From a bacterium (GTDB taxonomy: Bacteria > Actinomycetota > Acidimicrobiia > Acidimicrobiales > Ilumatobacteraceae), in NCBI GenBank assembly GCA_029978815.1, contig JAPOIQ010000082.1, positions 1 through 5,907 of the forward strand: 5,907 nucleotides of DNA. The letters run 5' to 3'. Below, piece by piece: positions 1-5,907 of the stretch. Numbering within the stretch: the first letter of the stretch is position 1; each line of letters opens with the position of its first letter. The translations under genes were made by a program, and so were the position numbers. The notes beneath the pieces were generated by a model. That model ran no database searches and had not been told where the DNA came from. It saw only the letters and a program-made list of their open reading frames with translations.

Positions 1-2
1 CT

Positions 3-779
3 GCTGTGCTGAACACTGTTCTGGACGCGGCGGCCGAATGGGATGGCCCTATTCCAGGGTCTGGTCGGGTTCGTATCGTTGTTGCGGGTGCGCCACCTCC
101 CACTCGAACAATTGAGCGCTGTGAAACCGAACTCGGGTGGGAGTTTGTTCAGATCTACGGCCTCACCGAAACAGCTCCGCTGTTGACGATGAACCGCAGT
201 CGCGAGGAGTGGGATGATCTCAGCCCAGCTGATCGTGCAACGATGTTAAACCGGGCTGGTGCACCTGTCGTCGGATGCACGATGGACATTTCTGCTGATG
301 GCGAGGTGCTTGCGAGAGGCAACATGATCATGGAGGGTTACTGGGAACAGCCAGAGGCGACCCAGACCGCTATCCCCGGAGATTTCTTCCATACCGGAGA
401 CGGTGGGCATATCGATGATGCAAACTACGTGACGATCTCAGACCGGAAAAAAGACGTCATTATCTCTGGTGGAGAGAATGTCTCGTCGATCGAAGTCGAG
501 GATGCAATCTTCCAGCATCCTGATGTGGCTGAGGTCGCAGTGATTGGAATCCCAGATGAGAAATGGGGAGAACTCGTTACTGCGCTGGTGGTCACGACAC
601 CTGGGTCATCACTCACCGAAGATGATGTCATCGCATGGACAAAGAAGAAGTTGGCTGGGTACAAGTGCCCGAAGAAGGTCGACTTCCGCGATGAACTTGC
701 TCGTACCGCCACCGGCAAACTGCAGAAATTCAAGTTGCGCGAGCAGTATTGGGCAGGGCACGACCGTCAGGTCAACTGA
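3..779 (+). CDS. AMP-forming acyl-CoA synthetase/ligase, C-terminal part (5' truncated by window edge)
   Basis: This is the C-terminal part of an ANL-superfamily ligase, which activates a carboxylic acid to an acyl-adenylate and then passes it to coenzyme A. The frame is open to the left edge, so the GTG at 6 is internal and the real start lies upstream. Visible core motifs, in order, are YGLTE (156-170), HTGD (390-401), the hinge block DRKKDVIISGGENVS (from 441) and RTATGKLQK (from 702), whose Lys codon at 717-719 is the catalytic lysine of the C-terminal domain. The GGENVSS hinge wording is common in medium- and long-chain fatty acyl-CoA ligases, but the substrate pocket is mostly outside the window, so the substrate stays open. 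It ends in TGA, 4 nt from the stop of the convergent membrane-protein gene, with no clear terminator between them. Family assignment is firm; chain-length specificity is unknown. Confidence 0.95.
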   Translation, partial: AVLNTVLDAAAEWDGPIPGSGRVRIVVAGAPPPTRTIERCETELGWEFVQIYGLTETAPLLTMNRSREEWDDLSPADRATMLNRAGAPVVGCTMDISADGEVLARGNMIMEGYWEQPEATQTAIPGDFFHTGDGGHIDDANYVTISDRKKDVIISGGENVSSIEVEDAIFQHPDVAEVAVIGIPDEKWGELVTALVVTTPGSSLTEDDVIAWTKKKLAGYKCPKKVDFRDELARTATGKLQKFKLREQYWAGHDRQVN

Positions 780-783
780 ATCA

Positions 784-1680
784 TCACGTTGTGGCGTTCT
801 GCACGCCGGCATCAAGAATCGCCCGGGCTACCAGGTCTGTGCCAAACGCAGTGAGAATTGCAAGGTACAGCAGCCCCGTTGCTGCCATCACCGCTGAATA
901 TTGGCGTTCCTTCAGCGCGGCCTTCGTCACCACGACCAGAACGATCGTGGTGATTGCGCAGGCGACCCAGAACCACCCGAGCACCCCGCCCCACCCGTCA
1001 TCAATCGAGCCGTTGAGAACACTCACCATTCCAGTTGGCACCAGCAACATCAACACCTCGAAGGGCCAGACCTTTCCCAAGATGTCGACCAGCTCATTGA
1101 GGTGACGGCGAGGAAGCCCTGGTTGCACGAGGTACCAATGGCCGAGCAACATCGCATTAGTAACTGCGCCTAGAAACAGCGCGCCGATGACAAGTCGGAG
1201 CACCGACACCATGTCAGTCCAGATGCCGTTGTCGGCTGCAGATAAACCTGCGGCGATGAGCCCAACGAAACCGATCACGACTGGCACAAGATCGAGGACC
1301 GGGTTGAACTCCTTGCCCGCAACTGCTGCGGCAGATTCACGCTCAATGCCGGTCATCACAGCCACCCGCTCAGAACGGCGATCATGCTCGAGTTGCGCAC
1401 CGCTCACACCCGCCGAGCGACGGACAAAAGAAGAAACAAACGAAATGATAATCGCGGCCGCCACAAGCACACTTGCTAGGTCACGCATCAGATGAGATCC
1501 ATAGCGGAGGCCCGCAATCACTGCCCCAATCGCCAGCGGTGCATATGACAATCGGAGCATCCACCCATAACCAAGACTCACTTCTCGTCGACGTGTTGTC
1601 ACCCAGCCGAGCAACATCCCACCGGTTGCCCACTGCAACAGGAACGTTGAGGCCTCGAGAGTGATCGGCGCCGTATTCAC
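784..1680 (-). CDS. polytopic membrane protein of unknown function, about 8 TM segments
   Basis: I do not recognise a named family. From the GTG at 1680 the product is 298 aa. Hydrophobic stretches near residues 10-27, 42-58, 66-86, 128-148, 158-178, 203-222, 231-252 and 262-282 suggest seven or eight membrane segments. A charged loop at about 87-127 (LEHDRRSERV..., with several Arg and Glu) is probably cytoplasmic. A distinctive motif, LGHWYLVQPGLPRRHLNEL, follows the fifth segment at about 179-197; its His, Trp and Tyr at a membrane boundary could be functional, but that is inference. The frame stays open up to an ATG at 1788, but those 36 extra residues are Cys/Arg-rich, not hydrophobic, and overlap the divergent lipoprotein gene, so I prefer GTG 1680. 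It converges on the acyl-CoA ligase and diverges from the lipoprotein across 62 nt. It is clearly coding, being long and regularly hydrophobic; the function is unknown. Confidence 0.85.
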   Translation of the reverse strand: MNTAPITLEASTFLLQWATGGMLLGWVTTRRREVSLGYGWMLRLSYAPLAIGAVIAGLRYGSHLMRDLASVLVAAAIIISFVSSFVRRSAGVSGAQLEHDRRSERVAVMTGIERESAAAVAGKEFNPVLDLVPVVIGFVGLIAAGLSAADNGIWTDMVSVLRLVIGALFLGAVTNAMLLGHWYLVQPGLPRRHLNELVDILGKVWPFEVLMLLVPTGMVSVLNGSIDDGWGGVLGWFWVACAITTIVLVVVTKAALKERQYSAVMAATGLLYLAILTAFGTDLVARAILDAGVQNATT

Positions 1681-1742
1681 TCGTCGCAGGGTATCTCGTT
1701 CTCGTCCAACAACTTGAGCGATCGGAATGGCCGTAGCCTTAC
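1681..1742. promoter_or_regulatory. divergent intergenic region with candidate -10 elements on both strands
   Basis: These 62 nt are the only space between two divergent genes, so promoters in both directions should lie here or just inside the genes. On the minus strand TACCCT (plus positions 1688-1693) fits the actinobacterial -10 pattern TAnnnT and ends 7 nt before the GTG at 1680, the spacing expected for a leaderless mRNA. On the plus strand TAGCCT (1734-1739) ends 3 nt before ATG 1743 and 9 nt before ATG 1749, so a leaderless transcript could begin at the second ATG. Neither start has a recognisable Shine-Dalgarno site. No convincing -35 boxes or operator repeats are visible. TAnnnT is common by chance, so the exact elements are tentative. 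Confidence 0.35.
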
Positions 1743-2369
1743 ATGCACATGCGGATCCGCAATCCCCTCCTCTGTGCCGTGCTGGCATTTGCGATCAGCG
1801 CTTGCGCTCTTGGTCCACGGCCAACACTCGTTGCAGATATCCCAGTGAACGATGCGGGCATCGTTGCGATTCTTGACCGCTTTGCGAACGCAGATAATGC
1901 GGAGTTCACCGCCACCTACCGAATCACGGTGAATTACGGGAATCTCGAAACCACGGCAAGTGTCGCTCAGCAACAAGGTGAACGGTCAGTCACCATTGGC
2001 GAGATTCGATACCTCGTCGAGACCGGAAGCACGAGAACCTGTGAGTTGGCGAATTCGACGTGCGTCAACGGCCTTGATGACACGAAGGTAAGCGATGTCC
2101 AGATCACCCACCAATTTTGGTCGAGGGCGACCGAGCAGCGTCTTCGCATTGACGCCGGCCGAAATATCGGTCCGGCCGAGCAATATGTTGCCGTGTTTGC
2201 GAATACGACAGTCGACTGCGTGTCGGTTCCAGTAGTCGGCGGCACGAAGGTCTACTGCGTCACCGCAGACGGAGTGCTGGCTCACTACGCAGGCCCTGAT
2301 CTCCTTATCGAACTCACGTCATATACGGATGATGTCGATCGCGAGTTGTTTTCAATCGGCGGAACGTAG
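1743..2369 (+). CDS. predicted secreted lipoprotein of unknown function
   Basis: The 208-aa product starts with a lipoprotein signal peptide: Arg residues at 4 and 6, a hydrophobic core (about 8-18) and the lipobox ISAC ending at Cys21, the expected lipidation site for Lgt/Lsp processing. The mature part is short of long helices and rich in alternating polar/hydrophobic stretches (for example about 54-92), which suggests a beta-rich fold. It has four further cysteines in two close pairs, C100/C107 and C159/C172, which could form disulfides outside the cell. I do not recognise a named domain; a resemblance to LppX/LprG-type lipid-carrier lipoproteins is possible but not shown. The start may be ATG 1743 or ATG 1749 (MRIRNPLL), and neither has a clear ribosome-binding site. 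Its TAG stop is immediately followed by the stop of the convergent peptidase gene. It shares an upstream region with the membrane-protein gene, so a common regulator is conceivable. Confidence 0.8.
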   Translation: MHMRIRNPLLCAVLAFAISACALGPRPTLVADIPVNDAGIVAILDRFANADNAEFTATYRITVNYGNLETTASVAQQQGERSVTIGEIRYLVETGSTRTCELANSTCVNGLDDTKVSDVQITHQFWSRATEQRLRIDAGRNIGPAEQYVAVFANTTVDCVSVPVVGGTKVYCVTADGVLAHYAGPDLLIELTSYTDDVDRELFSIGGT

Positions 2370-3488
2370 TTAGCTGCACACAGAGTGAAGGTTGTGGTCG
2401 GCTCTGTTCAGGCTGACCGGGCCATCGTCTGTTGCAACGACGATGTCCTCAAGTCGCAGTCCCCATTTTCCGGGAATGTAGATACCTGGTTCAACGCTGT
2501 AGGCGAACCCTGGTTCGATGAGACGACAATCGCCCGACACCATGTAGGGATCTTCATGTTCTTCCATGCCAATCCCGTGCCCAGTGCGGTGAACGAAATA
2601 TTCCCCGTATCCCGCATCTGAGATGATCTGCCTCGTGACCTCATCAACCGCCTCGCAGGCAACACCCGTTTTGCCCGCAGCGACACCTGCCGACTGAGCT
2701 GCCATGAGCACCTCGTATGCTGCGGCAACGTCGTGAGGAATTTCTCCGGTCACCACGCATCGCGTGATATCGGAGCAATACCCGTTCATTGTTCCACCAA
2801 AGTCACAGAGGACGACTTCATTCTCCTTGATCACCCGGTTACCCGGGTGATGGTGAGGACTTGCCGCATTCTCGCCCGCCGCAACAATTGCAAAATTCAC
2901 CTTCTCGTGGCCCCGCGCAAGGATGCGTCGCGACAAGTCTGCAGAAACATCGGCTTCGGTGCGTCCGACCAGTGAGATCTCGCCTCTCTGAAGCTCTGCC
3001 GCAATTTCATCTACCGCAGCAGCCGCGGCACGCAGGGCCAAAATTTCGGCGTCAGATTTGCGCATTCGCAGGTCGCCAACAACTCCAACCGCCCGCTCCC
3101 ACCGAACACCAGGGAGTCGATGGGTGAGACCGACGACGAACCTTGCCCAGGTTTGGTCTCCAATCGCAATCGTCGAGCTGCCGGCACAGGACTCTGCTAC
3201 GAGGTCGAGAGGCTCGACTGTTTCATCCCACGGAACGATGTCGAACAAGCCAGGCATCTCGGTGACCCGTGGCGCCTCTAACCGAGGAACGAATAACTGC
3301 GGCATCCCCTCTGTGTGCACCGTCAGCATTGTCAGGCGCTCAAGCGGCATCGCTGTGTAACCCGTGAGGTATGGCAGATCGTGTCCCACCGAGAGCAAGA
3401 CGGTGTCAATTCCTTGTTCGCGCATTGCTGATCTGACCGCAGCAAGGCGACGTAAGAGCTCTTCAACTGGCGTGGACAGTGACGACAT
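2370..3488 (-). CDS. M24-family metallopeptidase (Xaa-Pro aminopeptidase/dipeptidase-like)
   Basis: From ATG 3488 this is 372 aa, typical for the PepQ/YpdF-type branch of M24 creatinase/prolidase-like enzymes. These are cytoplasmic, usually two-metal hydrolases that cleave the bond before proline. An N-terminal creatinase-like domain spans about residues 6-140 and the pita-bread catalytic domain about 147-365. All five metal ligands are visible: D229 (CDFGG), D240 (YCSDIT), H304 (HRTGHGIGM), E333 (SVEPGIY) and E347 (RLEDIV). The HHH at 212-214 holds the conserved substrate-binding His. The frame stays open up to 3641, but the extra 51 residues overlap the end of lipA and look unlike the family, so ATG 3488, 20 nt after the lipA stop, is the better start. 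No well-spaced Shine-Dalgarno is seen; AGAGAG directly touches the ATG. It is probably the last gene of the E2-lipBA operon. Exact substrate is uncertain, since M24 also includes other hydrolases. Confidence 0.92.
   Translation of the reverse strand: MSSLSTPVEELLRRLAAVRSAMREQGIDTVLLSVGHDLPYLTGYTAMPLERLTMLTVHTEGMPQLFVPRLEAPRVTEMPGLFDIVPWDETVEPLDLVAESCAGSSTIAIGDQTWARFVVGLTHRLPGVRWERAVGVVGDLRMRKSDAEILALRAAAAAVDEIAAELQRGEISLVGRTEADVSADLSRRILARGHEKVNFAIVAAGENAASPHHHPGNRVIKENEVVLCDFGGTMNGYCSDITRCVVTGEIPHDVAAAYEVLMAAQSAGVAAGKTGVACEAVDEVTRQIISDAGYGEYFVHRTGHGIGMEEHEDPYMVSGDCRLIEPGFAYSVEPGIYIPGKWGLRLEDIVVATDDGPVSLNRADHNLHSVCS
2830..2851. repeat. perfect 9-bp inverted repeat with 4-nt loop inside the peptidase gene
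   Basis: ATCACCCGG (2830-2838) and CCGGGTGAT (2843-2851) are exact reverse complements separated by TTAC. In the minus-strand mRNA the hairpin lies over the codons for HHHPGNRVIK, the stretch that includes the conserved histidine cluster of the peptidase. No T-tract follows on either strand, so it is not an intrinsic terminator. Coding constraint may explain part of the symmetry; a role as an mRNA structure or a protein-binding palindrome is unproven. Confidence 0.5.
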
Positions 3489-3508
3489 CTCTCTAGTCAA
3501 ACACGAAC

Positions 3509-5182
3509 TCAGGTCGCGGCTGAAGTGCGGCCAAGGGAAACCTGAACCGCTGCAACCGATTCGGCCGCATGGTGGCTTGACCTCGTCAATGGGGTTGACT
3601 CGATATGTCGAATCCCCATTGCCTCGCCTACTGATTTCCAATGGTCAAACTCTGATGGTTCCACCCATCGAGCAACCGGAAGGTGATGGGATGTTGGCCT
3701 GAGGTATTGCCCAATGGTGACGATGTCGATATCAAGGGCTGCGAGGTCGGCCAATGCTGATGAGATTTCATCCTCTGATTCACCAAGACCAAGAATGAGG
3801 CCAGATTTCGTCAAGAGGCCCTCTGATTTGCTGGCGGCGAGGAAGGAAAGGCTTCGCGCATAACCGGCGGACGGCCGAACGACCCGTTGAAGCCGCTGCA
3901 CCGTTTCGATGTTGTGGTTGACAACGTCGGGTCGAGCGTCGAACAGAGTTTTCCACGCAGAAAGATTTCCGGCTCCATCTGAGACCAATGTCTCAACAGT
4001 GACCTGTGGGCCCTTCTCTCTGATTGCCGCAACACATCGGGCAACATGAGAGAACCCGCCATCAGCAAGGTCGTCGCGGGCAACCATCGTGAGGACCGCG
4101 TGTTGCAGGCCGAGTGCCGAGACCGCTTTCGCGACACGCTGCGGCTCTTCAACGTCAATTCCCTCGGGTTTCGATGTATCCACCATGCAGAATCCGCAAG
4201 CGCGAGTGCATCGTTCACCGAGCACCATGAACGTGGCGGTTCCTTGAGACCAGCACTCAGAGAGATTCGGGCAGCCGGCATCCTCACAGACGGTGACCAT
4301 CTCGTGATCACGCAATACTTTGCGCGTTGCGAGCACTTCTGGTCCATGGTGCACCACCGGTCGCAGCCACTCTGGTTTGCGCTCTGATAGTGCAAGTCCC
4401 TCATCAAGTCCTGCAGAACGGGCACGCTGCATCAGCCGCACCGGCTCGCCAGGGCCCTCACCTCGTGAGAATGGCGAGAGGTCGGTTACGGACGTTCGCC
4501 ATTGCACATCCTGACGGTCGATGCCATCTGCGCCCCACTGGAGGCCTGCTGCGTCAGTCACTGCTGCGACAACTTCCGCCATCGTTACTGAGAGCCCTTC
4601 CTCAGCGAGTGAGGTCACCGGGCGGTCAGGAATGCCACATGCAACGATGTGTTGCCGCATGTACGCCATATCAGTTGTCACGTTGAGGGCGAAGCCGTGC
4701 ATAGTTCGTTGACGGGCTACACGAACGCCAATTGCCGCAATTTTTCTCGGCTCGTCAGATGATGCATCAACCCACACGCCGGGGTACCCGCGCAGGCGTC
4801 CAGGGTCTGTGGCACCGAGTTGGCGCAAGGCGTGAATGAGAACGTCCTCAACGGCAAGAACATGTCGTAGCGGGCCAACACCTGGCGAAAGCGAAAGAAT
4901 TGGGTAGCCGGTGAGTTGACCTGGGCCGTGGTATGTAATGTCGCCACCCCGATCGACCGCAACGAGTTCTGCGCCCACTTCGGCGGGGTCACACTTCAGG
5001 TGCTCTGAAAGATTCGCGTGAGGGCCGTACGTGAAGGTGTGTTCATGCTCGACGAGAAGCAGGTGTGAGTCAGTCCCGCGATGCAGACCTCGCTGCAGCT
5101 CAAGCGCTTCCAAGTAAGGGACTCTTCCGAGCCACCTCACTCGCAGAGGCTGCAGTGAATCGGTCAGAGTTCCGCCGCCCAA
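3509..5182 (-). CDS. lipB-lipA: LipB-LipA fusion: octanoyltransferase + lipoyl synthase
   Basis: One 557-codon frame carries both steps of de novo protein lipoylation. Residues about 13-217 are LipB, which moves octanoate from acyl carrier protein to the lipoyl domain. They show RGGDITYHGPGQ (78-89), catalytic Lys147 in KIAAIGV, MHGFALNV (161-168) and catalytic Cys182 in ACGI. After a linker (about 218-262), residues 263-557 are LipA, a radical-SAM enzyme adding two sulfurs. The auxiliary [4Fe-4S] cysteines are C299, C304 and C310 (CX4CX5C), the SAM-cluster cysteines are C325, C329 and C332 (CX3CX2C), and R534-S535-S536 forms the C-terminal RSS motif whose serine binds the auxiliary cluster. 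All catalytic residues are present, so both halves should be active. Unusual wording: SDGAG (401-405) where PDF-G is common, and RSSHHA for RSSYHA. The chosen TTG 5182 overlaps the E2 gene by 19 nt; GTG 5140 (543 aa) is a real alternative. An ATG at 4432, in the linker, could give LipA alone. Confidence 0.93.
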   Translation of the reverse strand: MGGGTLTDSLQPLRVRWLGRVPYLEALELQRGLHRGTDSHLLLVEHEHTFTYGPHANLSEHLKCDPAEVGAELVAVDRGGDITYHGPGQLTGYPILSLSPGVGPLRHVLAVEDVLIHALRQLGATDPGRLRGYPGVWVDASSDEPRKIAAIGVRVARQRTMHGFALNVTTDMAYMRQHIVACGIPDRPVTSLAEEGLSVTMAEVVAAVTDAAGLQWGADGIDRQDVQWRTSVTDLSPFSRGEGPGEPVRLMQRARSAGLDEGLALSERKPEWLRPVVHHGPEVLATRKVLRDHEMVTVCEDAGCPNLSECWSQGTATFMVLGERCTRACGFCMVDTSKPEGIDVEEPQRVAKAVSALGLQHAVLTMVARDDLADGGFSHVARCVAAIREKGPQVTVETLVSDGAGNLSAWKTLFDARPDVVNHNIETVQRLQRVVRPSAGYARSLSFLAASKSEGLLTKSGLILGLGESEDEISSALADLAALDIDIVTIGQYLRPTSHHLPVARWVEPSEFDHWKSVGEAMGIRHIESTPLTRSSHHAAESVAAVQVSLGRTSAAT

Positions 5183-5907
5183 TCGCGATTCTCAAGGATT
5201 TCTTTCACTCGCAGGAGGAATCCAGCTGCATACGCGCCATCGAAGGCACGATGATCCCAACTCATCGCAAGATTGCCCACGGGGTGAACAACGATTGCTT
5301 CTCCCCCATCAGCAAGGTTCGCAACGACAGGCTTACGAACAATCGCATCGGTTGAGACAATGCCAACCTGCGGCTGGTTGATGATTGGCATCGTGAGTAC
5401 CGAGCCAACTGAACCGTTGTTTGAGATCGTGAAGGTTCCACCCTGAATTTCATCGGGGCTGAGGCGGCGATTTCGTGCACGGTCAGCAAGGTCGTGAATT
5501 TCTTGGGCAATCGCTTTTAGGCGCTTTGTTTCTGCACCACGGATCACAGGTGCGATGAGCCCCTGATAATCGAGATCGACAGCAATTCCAAGGTCGATGT
5601 ATCCGTGAACAACGAGATCTGTGCCCACGACACTCGCATTGAGATTCGGGAACTCTTGCAAGCCATCAACAAGTGCGCGAGCGATGAACGGCAGGTAGGT
5701 CAGTGAGAAGCCTTCCGATGTACGGAACTCTGCCTTCACCGACGACCGAACACGATCGACGTTGGCGAAGTCAACTTCGACGACGCTAAACGCATGTGGC
5801 GAAGTGGATTTGCTCGCCACCATGTGGTCTCCGGTTAATTGGCGGATTTTCGAGAGCGGGATTACGGTCTCGCGACCTCCGGTGGACATAGCCGTCGGCG
5901 CATGGGC
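5164..5907 (-). CDS. 2-oxoacid dehydrogenase E2 acyltransferase, catalytic domain (5' truncated by window edge)
   Basis: This is the C-terminal catalytic domain of a dihydrolipoamide acyltransferase, the core subunit of pyruvate, 2-oxoglutarate or branched-chain 2-oxoacid dehydrogenase complexes. It transfers the acyl group from lipoyl-lysine to CoA. The frame is open to the right edge, so the ATG at 5889 is probably internal; the lipoyl and E1/E3-binding domains should lie outside. Numbered from that Met, the domain starts at VIPLSKIRQ, has the NNG-VGSVLTMPIINQPQVGI stretch near 155-175 and ends with the active-site motif SWDHRAFDGA, in which His213 (codon at 5251-5253) and Asp217 are the catalytic pair. 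The motif is intact. Which 2-oxoacid it serves cannot be decided from this part. Its stop lies inside the start region of lipB-lipA (19-nt overlap if TTG 5182 is used), which indicates co-transcription with the enzymes that lipoylate it. Confidence 0.95.
   Translation of the reverse strand, partial: AHAPTAMSTGGRETVIPLSKIRQLTGDHMVASKSTSPHAFSVVEVDFANVDRVRSSVKAEFRTSEGFSLTYLPFIARALVDGLQEFPNLNASVVGTDLVVHGYIDLGIAVDLDYQGLIAPVIRGAETKRLKAIAQEIHDLADRARNRRLSPDEIQGGTFTISNNGSVGSVLTMPIINQPQVGIVSTDAIVRKPVVANLADGGEAIVVHPVGNLAMSWDHRAFDGAYAAGFLLRVKEILENRDWAAEL

Noticed and set aside
793..807. Small hairpin GGCGT-TCTGC-ACGCC just after the ligase gene as a terminator
   Set aside because: The stem is only 5 bp, no T-tract follows, and it lies in the coding end of the convergent gene.
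1681..1788. Upstream extension of the membrane protein to an ATG at 1788
   Set aside because: The added 36 residues are Arg/Cys-rich and run into the lipoprotein signal-peptide codons; GTG 1680 is followed by a plausible first membrane segment.
2396..2418. Hairpin GGTCGGC/GCTGACC as a terminator for the lipoprotein gene
   Set aside because: The 7-bp stem needs a G-U pair, the loop is 9 nt and no T-run follows; it is also coding sequence of the peptidase. Possible but unsupported.
3489..3641. Upstream extension of the M24 peptidase to a start at 3641
   Set aside because: It would overlap the 3' end of lipA by 133 nt, the added residues do not resemble M24 proteins, and ATG 3488 gives a standard N-terminus (MSSLSTPVEELLRRL).
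3364..3702. Plus-strand open frame opposite the lipA/peptidase junction
   Set aside because: It is antisense to two well-supported genes and shows no domain, signal peptide or start-site support.
3965..3982. A compensated frameshift to explain SDGAG in LipA
   Set aside because: The sequence before (QVTVETLV) and after (NLSAWKTLFDARPDVVNHN) aligns in the same frame with normal spacing, so substitution is simpler than a double indel.
3811..4425. Long open frame on the minus strand within the lipA region in another frame
   Set aside because: It lies wholly inside the lipB-lipA gene, whose translation carries all LipA motifs; this alternative frame shows only low-complexity Arg/Ser-rich sequence.
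1..5907. tRNA or rRNA genes, CRISPR arrays, insertion sequences, toxin-antitoxin or phage defence genes
   Set aside because: Nearly all bases are accounted for by six genes of housekeeping or unknown type; no repeat arrays, transposase motifs or cloverleaf structures were seen.

Overview
The window is ordinary, gene-dense bacterial chromosome, moderately GC-rich by eye. It holds six protein-coding genes, almost no intergenic DNA, and no RNA genes, insertion sequences, phage genes or CRISPR array that I can see. GTG and TTG starts, an ERKPEW-type LipA N-terminus and weak or absent Shine-Dalgarno sites fit a high-GC Gram-positive lineage. From memory, the LipA wording resembles Acidimicrobiia (Actinomycetota). 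That placement is an inference, since no marker gene is present.

Layout, left to right. (1) 3-779 (+): C-terminal part of an AMP-forming acyl-CoA ligase, cut by the window edge. (2) 784-1680 (-): a polytopic membrane protein of unknown function, converging on gene 1 with a 4-nt gap. (3) 1743-2369 (+): a predicted lipoprotein of unknown function, divergent from gene 2 across a 62-nt intergenic region. (4) 2370-3488 (-): an M24-family (Xaa-Pro peptidase-like) metallopeptidase whose stop codon directly abuts the stop of gene 3. (5) 3509-5182 (-): one uninterrupted reading frame encoding octanoyltransferase (LipB) followed by lipoyl synthase (LipA). (6) 5164-5907 (-): C-terminal catalytic domain of a 2-oxoacid dehydrogenase E2 acyltransferase, cut by the right edge. 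No stretch longer than 62 nt lacks a gene.

How the genes fit together. Genes 6, 5 and 4 are read in that order on the minus strand, with an overlap and then a 20-nt gap, so they look like one operon. E2 enzymes need lipoate on their lipoyl domain. LipB transfers the octanoyl group from acyl carrier protein to that domain and LipA inserts the two sulfurs. The window therefore couples a lipoate-dependent enzyme to its modification pathway, with both modification steps on one polypeptide. The peptidase at the operon end has no obvious role in that pathway. The most notable feature is the LipB-LipA fusion. The divergent membrane protein/lipoprotein pair is the main unexplained part. I found no convincing evidence of a wholly new system.
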